A stretch of 13,118 bases of DNA from an uncultured Burkholderiales bacterium. Lineage in GTDB: Bacteria > Pseudomonadota > Gammaproteobacteria > Burkholderiales > Burkholderiaceae_E. Below the pieces are notes generated by a model. The model worked only from the letters and a program-made list of their open reading frames with translations, was not told the origin of the DNA and made no database searches. The position numbers and the translations under genes were made by a program. Shown here one piece after another: positions 7,671 through 13,118 of the stretch (the stretch's first letter is position 1; each line of letters opens with the position of its first letter). The stretch spans positions 1 to 13,118 of the forward strand of contig CAIUGQ010000278.1 of the NCBI GenBank assembly GCA_903898725.1, read 5' to 3'.

Positions 7671-7678
7671 ATCAGAGG

Positions 7679-8722
7679 GTGCGCCTACAAGGGACGACCG
7701 CAGGCGATGCCGCGGCGCCTGCCGCCGGGCTCGCCGCATTCGCGGTCCGGATCACGCTCGCCTGCGCCGCGCTGTGCGCCGCGGCCGCGGCCGGCGCGCA
7801 GACCCGGGTCGACTTCGTCCTCAACCGGGGGCCGAGCGGCGATCACGCGCCGTACTACTTCGCGAAGAAGCGGGGCTGGTACGTGAAGGAAGGCATCGAC
7901 CTGAGCTTCGAGCCGGGCCGCGGCTCGGCGCAGGCCACGCAGAAGGTCGGCGCCGGCGCGAGCCCGATCGGCGTGTCCGACATGGGGGGCGTGCTGGTGG
8001 CACGCGGCAAGGGCGCCGACCTGGTCGCGGTGTTCAACGTCCAGGCGAATTCGCCGCAGGGCCTGTACTGGCTCAAGCGCTCGGGCATCACCTCGGTCAG
8101 GGACCTCGCCGGCCGGCGGATCGGCAACCCGGCGGGCGATGGCGCGCGCACGATGTGGCCGGCGCTCGCCCGGTCCAACGGCATCGACCCGGCCTCGGTG
8201 ACCTGGGTGGATGTCGAGGCCGGTTCGAGGGTCGCGGCGCTCAAGGCGAAGTCGATCGACGCGACGACGGCGCTGTTCGACGCCCACCCGGTCTTCCAGC
8301 GGGCGCTCGGCGACGACATGGGCTTCATCGCCTGGAAGGACGCGGGTCTGAACCCCTATGGCAACTCGGTGATCGTCAACGCCGACTTCCTCGCGCGAAA
8401 CCGGCCGCTGGTCGATCGCTTCGTCAAGGTGACGCAGCGCGCGTTCGCCGCCTGCGTCGCGCAGCCGGAGCCGTGCGTGCAGGCGCTGGTCGAAGCCAAC
8501 GGCGCGCTCAAGTTCGACATCGAGCTCACGCACTGGAAGCTGCTCGAGACGCTGATGGACGACCGGCACTCGCGCGGTGTCGCGCTCGGCATCCACGACG
8601 ACGCCCGCATGAAGGCCGACTACGAACTGATGGCCGCATCGGTCGGGTTCGACAAGCCGTTCGACGTGAAGCGCGCGTACACCAACGAATTCCTGGATCG
8701 AAACGTGAGGATGGTCCGATGA
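7679..8722 (+). CDS. ABC transporter substrate-binding protein, NMT1/THI5-like
   Basis: A 347-residue periplasmic binding protein starting at GTG after GAGGAG. Residues 1-40 are an export signal (hydrophobic VRITLACAALCAAAAAGA, cleavage near AGA/Q). The mature part has the NMT1/THI5 (SsuA/TauA/ThiY) pattern: DHAPYYFAKKRGWYVKEGID near the N-terminus, GVSDMGGVLVARGKGADLVAVF, ITSVRDLAGRRIGNPAGDG with the canonical 'DLkGKkIg' element, then DATTALFDAHPVF and NADFLARNRPLVDRFVK. Such proteins bind small sulfur, nitrogen or pyrimidine compounds (sulfonates, nitrate, hydroxymethylpyrimidine precursors); the ligand cannot be read from sequence. No permease or ATPase gene is adjacent, so it is an orphan within this window. 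Its stop overlaps the DUF2855 start as ATGA, which points to translational coupling. Confidence 0.88.
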   Translation: MRLQGTTAGDAAAPAAGLAAFAVRITLACAALCAAAAAGAQTRVDFVLNRGPSGDHAPYYFAKKRGWYVKEGIDLSFEPGRGSAQATQKVGAGASPIGVSDMGGVLVARGKGADLVAVFNVQANSPQGLYWLKRSGITSVRDLAGRRIGNPAGDGARTMWPALARSNGIDPASVTWVDVEAGSRVAALKAKSIDATTALFDAHPVFQRALGDDMGFIAWKDAGLNPYGNSVIVNADFLARNRPLVDRFVKVTQRAFAACVAQPEPCVQALVEANGALKFDIELTHWKLLETLMDDRHSRGVALGIHDDARMKADYELMAASVGFDKPFDVKRAYTNEFLDRNVRMVR

Positions 8723-9870
8723 GCTCCCATACATTCGTCGACGTGCAGGTCCGCCGCGACGACCTGCGAACGACCCGTGTCGTCGAGGGCCCGGTGCCCG
8801 GTGCCGCGGGCCTGGCGGCGGGGCGGGCGGTGCTGCGCGTCGAGCGCTTCGCGCTGACTGCGAACAACGTCACCTACGGCGCCTGCGGCGCGGTGCCCGG
8901 CCTGGAGTACTGGCGCTTCTTTCCTGCCCCCGAGGGCTGGGGCCGCGTGCCGGTGTGGGGCTTCGCCACGGTCGTCGCCTCCGAGACGCCCGGCCTCGCC
9001 GTCGGCGACCGGTTCTACGGCTACCTGCCGATGTCCTCGCACCTGGAGGTCGAGCCGGGGCCGGTCGGCGCACGCGGCTTCGCCGACGTGGCGCCGCATC
9101 GGGCGGGCCTCTCGCCGGTCTACAACACCTACCTGCGGGTCGCGGATCGACCGGGCGAGGACACCGCCGCCCGCGCCGCGCTCGAGGCCGAGCAGATGCT
9201 GCTCAGGCCGCTGTTCACCACCGCCTACCTGATCGACGACTTCCTCGCCGACGAGGGCTTCTTCGGCGCGCGGCGCGTGGTGCTCGGCAGCGCGTCGAGC
9301 AAGACCGCCTATGCCACCGCCTGGCTGCTGTCGCAGCGCCGGGGCGGGGCCGATGCGGTCGAGGTCGTCGGACTCACCTCGCCGGGCAACGTCGCGTTCG
9401 TCGAGGCGCTGGGCTGCTACGACCGCGTGCTGACCTACGACGCCGCGGCGACGCTCGATGCCGACGTGCCGACCGTCTACGTCGACATGTCGGGTGATGC
9501 CCGGGTGCGCGAAGCCGTGCACCGGCGGCTCGGCGACGCGCTGCGTCACGACTGCGCGGTCGGTCTCACCCACTGGGAGCAGGGCGCGCAGCGGCGCTCG
9601 GACGGCGCGCCGCCGGCCCCGCTGCCGGGTCCGAAGCCGACGATGTTCTTCGCCCCCGGGCGCTGGCGAAAGCGCGACGCCGACTGGGGCGCCGCCGAGG
9701 TCGAACGCCGTCTGGCCGCCGCCCGCGACGGCTTCTCGGCGAAGGTGCGCGGTGCCGGCGGCTGGATGACGGTCGTCGAGGGGCGCGGGCCCGCCGACAC
9801 CGCACGGGTCTGGTGCGATCTGGTCGACGGCCGCGGCCGGCCCGACCAGGGGCACGTGCTCGCGCTCTGA
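8719..9870 (+). CDS. DUF2855 family protein
   Basis: A 383-residue cytoplasmic protein of unknown function, recognised as DUF2855 by overall pattern: LTANNVTYGACG, LEYWRFFPAPEGWGRVPVWGFATVV, GDRFYGYLPMSSHL and MLLRPLFTTAYLIDDFL. The layout resembles medium-chain dehydrogenase/reductases: a GroES-like N-terminal half, then a Rossmann-like segment with VVLGSASSKTA (residues 187-197) in place of the usual glycine-rich nucleotide loop. No catalytic zinc-ligand set is evident. It starts within the stop of the substrate-binding protein gene (ATGA), so the two are surely co-transcribed and may handle the same compound, one capturing it outside and the other converting it inside. That functional link is inference. 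Family call good, function unknown. Confidence 0.82.
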   Translation: MSSHTFVDVQVRRDDLRTTRVVEGPVPGAAGLAAGRAVLRVERFALTANNVTYGACGAVPGLEYWRFFPAPEGWGRVPVWGFATVVASETPGLAVGDRFYGYLPMSSHLEVEPGPVGARGFADVAPHRAGLSPVYNTYLRVADRPGEDTAARAALEAEQMLLRPLFTTAYLIDDFLADEGFFGARRVVLGSASSKTAYATAWLLSQRRGGADAVEVVGLTSPGNVAFVEALGCYDRVLTYDAAATLDADVPTVYVDMSGDARVREAVHRRLGDALRHDCAVGLTHWEQGAQRRSDGAPPAPLPGPKPTMFFAPGRWRKRDADWGAAEVERRLAAARDGFSAKVRGAGGWMTVVEGRGPADTARVWCDLVDGRGRPDQGHVLAL

Positions 9871-9907
9871 GCCCCCCGGACCCCCGGCCGGCCCGACCCG
9901 TTCGACG

Positions 9908-9927
9908 CCGGCCGGTTTGACGGCCGG
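9908..9927 (+). other. 7-bp perfect hairpin between DUF2855 and plsB
   Basis: CCGGCCG (9908-9914) and CGGCCGG (9921-9927) are exact inverted copies with a 6-nt loop, 38 bp after the DUF2855 stop. No T-run follows, so it is not a classical terminator. It could pause transcription or affect plsB translation, because the TTG at 9917 lies in its loop. The rest of the spacer is a C-rich run with no recognisable site. Confidence 0.5.
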
Positions 9928-9952
9928 TCGATCCCGGTGCGACCTTTCGCCG

Positions 9953-12625
9953 GTGGACCCCGCCGAGCACGACCCGACCCCGACCCCGGCTTCGCCCTCG
10001 GCTTCGATCGCGGCGTCGACCTCCGCTTCGACCCCGCCCTCTGGTGCGTCGTCGTCGTCCGCCGCGGCGCCGACGAAGCGGTCCGCGGCGAGGAGCTCGT
10101 GGCTCGGTCGGCTGGCGATCGCCGCGCTGCGGCCGGTGCTGCGACGGATGGTGGCGGTGCAGACGGTGGGGGCCGATGCCCTCCTCGCGCGCCTGGATCG
10201 TGGTCAGCCGGTCTGCTACGCGCTGCAGTTCCGCACGCTGTCGAACCTGGTCGTGCTCGACGAACAGGCCCGCGCGCTCGGCCTGCCGCTGCCGCTCGCG
10301 CCGCTCGCGGCGGCCGGCGCTGACGGCACGCCGCAGGCCGCGGAGCGGCATTCGTTCTTCTTCCTGACCCGCTCGGGGCAGCCCTCGCCGCTGCGCGCGC
10401 AGCCCTACGCGTACGCGCCGCGCCTCGCGCGGCTCGCCGCAGCGGTCCGCGCCGATCCGGCGACCGACGTGACCATCGTGCCGGTGCATGTGTTCTGGGG
10501 CCGAGCGCCGCGCAACCAGGATTCCATCGTCAAGGCGCTGCTCGCCGAGGGCTGGGCGATTCCGGGCACGCTGCGCCAGCTCGCGCGCGTGCTGATCCAC
10601 GGCCGTCAGACGATGCTCGAGTTCGGCGAGCCGATGTCGCTGCGCGAGATGCTCGAGGGCGCCGACGACGACGCCCTCGCGCTGCGCCGCGCCGCCCGGC
10701 TGCTGCGCGCGGCCTTTCGCCGCGTGCGCGAGCGGGTCATCGGGCCGGACCTGTCGCACCGTCACGTGCTGATCAACGCGGTCATCGCGGGCGAGCCGGT
10801 GCAGCGTGCGATCGACGACGCCGCCCAGGGCAAGGGCCAGACACGCGAACGCGCCGAGCAGACCGCGCGGCGGGCCGCGTGGGAGATCGCGTCGAACTAC
10901 TCGTATCCGTTCATCCGCGCCTACGACCTGCTGCTGCAGCTGCTCTGGAACCGGCTGTACGACGGCATCTCGGCCAGCCGCCTCGACGAGCTGCGCGACA
11001 TCGCCTCGGAGGCCACGGTGGTCTACGTGCCCTGCCACCGCAGCCACATCGACTACCTGCTGCTGTCCTTCCTCATCTACTACCAGGGCCTGCCGCCGCC
11101 GCACGTCGCGGCGGGCGCGAACCTGAACCTGCCGGTGGTCGGCGGCCTGCTGCGCCGGGGCGGCGCGTTCTTCCTGCGCCGCAGCTTCCGCGGCGACGCG
11201 CTCTACGCGGCGGTGTTCGCCGAGTATCTGCACGCGATGATCACGCGCGGCTTCCCGGTCGAGTACTTCGTCGAGGGCGGCCGCAGCCGCACCGGGCGCA
11301 CGCTGGCACCGAAGGCCGGGCTGCTGGCGATGACGGTCGACAGCTGGCTGCGGGCACCGCAGCGGCCGCTGGTCTTCGTGCCGGTGTACATCGGCTACGA
11401 GCGCGTGCTGGAGGGCGACACCTACGTCGCGGAGCTGTCGGGCCGGCCGAAGAAGAAGGAGTCGCTGCTCGGGCTGCTGCGTTCGGTGCGCGTGCTGCGC
11501 GAGCACTTCGGCCGCGTGCACGTGAACGTCGGCGAGCCGATCCCGCTCGGCCCCTTCCTGAGTGCGCATGGCGCGCTGCCCGACGTCGCCGGCGCCGCGC
11601 CGGAGCCGAGCGCGGCGCGGCGGGCGGCGGCGAGCACCCGGGCCGACCTCGATCGGCGCGCGGCGGTGGATGCGCTGGCGCTGGAGATCGTCACGCGGAT
11701 CAACGACGCGGTGGTCGTCAATCCGGTCAACCTGGTGTCGGTGGCGATGCTCGGCTCGCCGCGGCACGCGATGGACGCCGAGCAGCTCGTGCGACAGCTC
11801 GACCTGCTGCGCGAGCTGCTCGCCCGCGCGCCGTACTCCGCCCGCCTGGTGGTCACGCCGCTGTCGGGCGTCGAGATCGTCGAGCAGGCCGAGCGTACCG
11901 GCGTGCTCTGGCGGATCGCGCATCCGCTCGGCGACGTGCTGCAGGTGCACGGCGAGCAGGTGGCGCTGCTCGCCTACTTCCGCAACAACGTGCTGCACGC
12001 GTGGGCGCTGCCGGCGCTGCTGGCGGCGCTGCTCTCGCAGCATCCGGGCGTGACGCGCGAGCGGCTGCTCGCGGTCGCGCATCGCGTGTTCCCGCTGCTT
12101 CGCGCCGAGCTGTTCCTGTCATGGGATGCGGCCGCGCTCGGCGAGAAGGTCGAGGCCTGTCTCGATGCGTTCGAGGCACTCGGCCTCACCGGCTCGGGCC
12201 CGGCCCAGCGCGGCGACGGTGCGGCGGCGCTGCACACGCTCGCGCAGCTGATGCGCCAGCCGCTCGAGCGCTGGTTCATCACGCTCGCGGTGCTGACGGG
12301 TCAGGGCTCGGGTGCGCTCACGCCCAAGGCGCTGGAGGACCTGTGTTTCCTGCTCGCGCAGCGGATGGCCTTCCTGCACGAACCGGGCTCGCCGGAGTTC
12401 TTCGATCGCGCGTCGTTCCGCGCGATCATCGCCACGCTCGGCGAGCTGGGGTGGGTGCGCGGCATCGACGGACGCCTCGCGTTCGACGGGGCGCTCGTCG
12501 AGGCGGCGGCGGATGCGCCGTGGCTGCTGTCGCCTGAGGTCCGGTTCGCGATCGCGCAGGTCACGCGGCTGTCGGATGAGGATGTGGTTAGGGCGGAGGG
12601 GTTGTTTCGGGTGGGGAAGGTTTAG
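9953..12625 (+). CDS. plsB: Glycerol-3-phosphate 1-O-acyltransferase
   Basis: Transfers an acyl group from acyl-CoA or acyl-ACP to the sn-1 position of glycerol 3-phosphate, the first step of phospholipid synthesis, at the inner membrane. All four acyltransferase blocks are present; numbering from the GTG at 9953 gives HRSHID (His362, Asp367), GGAFFLRR (about 402-409), FVEGGRSRTGR (439-449) and VPVYIG (Pro477). PCHRSHIDYLLLSF, VAAGANLNLPVVGG and the tail (PEFFDRASFRAIIATL) match E. coli PlsB from end to end as I recall it. The N-terminal ~55 residues are Ala/Ser/Thr/Pro-rich and have no counterpart in the 807-residue E. coli enzyme. The start is uncertain: GTG 9953 and TTG 9917 are possible, neither with a clear ribosome site; the TTG sits in a hairpin loop, so I prefer the GTG. 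It is on the same strand as DUF2855, about 80 bp downstream. Confidence 0.92.
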   Translation: MDPAEHDPTPTPASPSASIAASTSASTPPSGASSSSAAAPTKRSAARSSWLGRLAIAALRPVLRRMVAVQTVGADALLARLDRGQPVCYALQFRTLSNLVVLDEQARALGLPLPLAPLAAAGADGTPQAAERHSFFFLTRSGQPSPLRAQPYAYAPRLARLAAAVRADPATDVTIVPVHVFWGRAPRNQDSIVKALLAEGWAIPGTLRQLARVLIHGRQTMLEFGEPMSLREMLEGADDDALALRRAARLLRAAFRRVRERVIGPDLSHRHVLINAVIAGEPVQRAIDDAAQGKGQTRERAEQTARRAAWEIASNYSYPFIRAYDLLLQLLWNRLYDGISASRLDELRDIASEATVVYVPCHRSHIDYLLLSFLIYYQGLPPPHVAAGANLNLPVVGGLLRRGGAFFLRRSFRGDALYAAVFAEYLHAMITRGFPVEYFVEGGRSRTGRTLAPKAGLLAMTVDSWLRAPQRPLVFVPVYIGYERVLEGDTYVAELSGRPKKKESLLGLLRSVRVLREHFGRVHVNVGEPIPLGPFLSAHGALPDVAGAAPEPSAARRAAASTRADLDRRAAVDALALEIVTRINDAVVVNPVNLVSVAMLGSPRHAMDAEQLVRQLDLLRELLARAPYSARLVVTPLSGVEIVEQAERTGVLWRIAHPLGDVLQVHGEQVALLAYFRNNVLHAWALPALLAALLSQHPGVTRERLLAVAHRVFPLLRAELFLSWDAAALGEKVEACLDAFEALGLTGSGPAQRGDGAAALHTLAQLMRQPLERWFITLAVLTGQGSGALTPKALEDLCFLLAQRMAFLHEPGSPEFFDRASFRAIIATLGELGWVRGIDGRLAFDGALVEAAADAPWLLSPEVRFAIAQVTRLSDEDVVRAEGLFRVGKV

Positions 12626-12629
12626 TTAG

Positions 12630-12643
12630 CCGCCTCTCGGCGG
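12630..12643. terminator. Short GC hairpin after plsB
   Basis: CCGCC-TCTC-GGCGG forms a 5-bp stem with a 4-nt loop, 5 bp after the plsB stop. The following bases (ATTCCCGTT) are only mildly T-containing, so it is at best a weak factor-independent terminator, or a stabiliser of the mRNA 3' end. Confidence 0.4.
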
Positions 12644-12666
12644 ATTCCCGTTCTCGCAGGACCGGT

Positions 12667-12686
12667 GCGCGGCAAGCATGCCGCGC
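12667..12686. other. 7-bp inverted repeat in the convergent spacer
   Basis: GCGCGGC (12667-12673) and GCCGCGC (12680-12686) are perfect inverted copies with a 6-nt loop that includes part of a GCATGC palindrome. It lies between the plsB and diguanylate cyclase ends and probably adds to transcription termination from either side. Confidence 0.5.
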
Positions 12687-12688
12687 CC

Positions 12689-12732
12689 GCTGAATGGGCT
12701 CGCCGCGGTGCGGCTCGAAACCCCCATTCAGC
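12689..12732. terminator. Long nested inverted repeat, likely bidirectional terminator
   Basis: GCTGAATGGG (12689-12698) and CCCATTCAGC (12723-12732) are perfect 10-bp inverted copies. Their 24-nt interval holds a second small stem, GCCGC (12702-12706) with GCGGC (12710-12714). The right arm contains the stop codon of the GGDEF gene (12728-12730). Between convergent genes this is best read as a bidirectional terminator, though no clear poly-T tract follows on either strand. Confidence 0.5.
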
Positions 12733-13118
12733 CATCCACCGTCACGCGGTTGCGACCGCCTTGCTTGGACGCGTAAAGCGCACGGTCCGCGCGTGCGATC
12801 AGCGACAGCGGATCCTCGCCCGAGACGTATTGCGCGACGCCGGCCGAGATCGTGATGTTGCCCACCGGCTCGTTGCCGCCGCGCTTGATCGTGCCGCGGG
12901 AAATCGCCGAGCGCACGCGGTCGGCCACCTCGCGTGCACCGTTCGCGGGGGTCTCGGGCAGCAGCAGCGCGAACTCCTCGCCACCGTAGCGGGCCGCGAC
13001 GTCCTTGCGCTGCGTCAGCTGCGACAGCGCCTGGCCGACCGCGCGGATCACCTGGTCGCCGAACGGATGGCCGTAGGTGTCGTTGATCTTCTTGAAGAAG
13101 TCGATGTCGACCATCACC
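12728..13118 (-). CDS. Diguanylate cyclase GGDEF domain, C-terminal part
   Basis: The last ~130 residues of a protein whose N-terminus lies beyond the right edge; the Met codons near 13117 are internal to the domain (VDIDFFKKINDTYGH is its metal- and GTP-binding start), so no start can be assigned. The domain makes cyclic di-GMP from two GTP. The active-site loop is GGEEF (12971-12985), a catalytically competent variant. ITISAGVAQY, ARADRALYASKQGGRNRV and the nearby stop show that GGDEF ends the protein, with no EAL domain after it. The inhibitory I-site RxxD, expected just before the active site, reads QRKD, so its first Arg is missing from the normal place. The sensor domain is outside the window. 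The gene converges on plsB. Confidence 0.93.
   Translation of the reverse strand, partial: VMVDIDFFKKINDTYGHPFGDQVIRAVGQALSQLTQRKDVAARYGGEEFALLLPETPANGAREVADRVRSAISRGTIKRGGNEPVGNITISAGVAQYVSGEDPLSLIARADRALYASKQGGRNRVTVDG

Noticed and set aside
7557..7678. A longer N-terminus for the binding protein from the ATG at 7557
   Set aside because: It would place about 40 hydrophilic residues before the export signal and would include the -35 box; the GTG at 7679 has GAGGAG at ideal spacing.
9566..12082. An 838-codon minus-strand frame opposite plsB
   Set aside because: It is Arg/Gln/His-rich antisense sequence without motifs; plsB on the other strand is conserved across its whole length.

Overview
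The window is GC-rich throughout and its genes look like a Betaproteobacterium, most probably of the Burkholderiales. This rests on the base composition, the GC-ending codons, the run of periplasmic c-type cytochromes, a PlsB-type acyltransferase and an Anbu-type proteasome homologue. I can only argue the taxonomic placement from gene style. No rRNA, tRNA, CRISPR array, integrase or insertion sequence is visible.

Layout. (1) Positions 1-2908, minus strand: the first 969 codons of a large lipoprotein that joins a YVTN-type beta-propeller to a di-haem MauG/cytochrome c peroxidase-like region, an Asp-rich calcium-type motif and the start of a C-terminal carbohydrate-binding-like domain. It runs off the left edge. 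(2) 3095-3883, minus: an Anbu peptidase (proteasome/HslV fold) with an unusual C-terminal tail of four DPL(W/S) pentapeptides encoded by a 15-bp tandem repeat. (3) 4070-6189, plus: two cytochrome genes overlapping by ATGA, a di-haem c4-like protein and a tri-haem protein like the cytochrome subunit of membrane alcohol/gluconate dehydrogenases. (4) 6158-7444, minus: an alpha/beta-hydrolase (PGAP1/lipase-like) whose 3' end overlaps the tri-haem gene convergently by 32 bp. (5) 7679-9870, plus: an NMT1/THI5-like ABC substrate-binding protein overlapping by ATGA a DUF2855 protein, behind a good ribosome site and a perfect TTGACA -35 box. (6) 9953-12625, plus: glycerol-3-phosphate acyltransferase PlsB with all four acyltransferase motifs and an extra low-complexity N-terminus. 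(7) 12728-13118, minus: the C-terminal part of a GGDEF diguanylate cyclase, convergent with plsB across a 102-bp spacer full of inverted repeats. No gene-free stretch exceeds 300 bases; the longest is about 234 bp.

How the genes may work together. The left third encodes seven CxxCH haem-attachment motifs in three exported proteins, so it is largely a periplasmic electron-transfer region, although no partner dehydrogenase lies in the window. The substrate-binding protein and DUF2855 protein are almost certainly one transcription unit, but no permease or ATPase accompanies them. PlsB starts phospholipid synthesis and looks like an ordinary housekeeping gene. The least-explained items are the SBP-DUF2855 pair and the isolated Anbu gene with its repeat tail. 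I do not see a clear multi-gene undescribed system.
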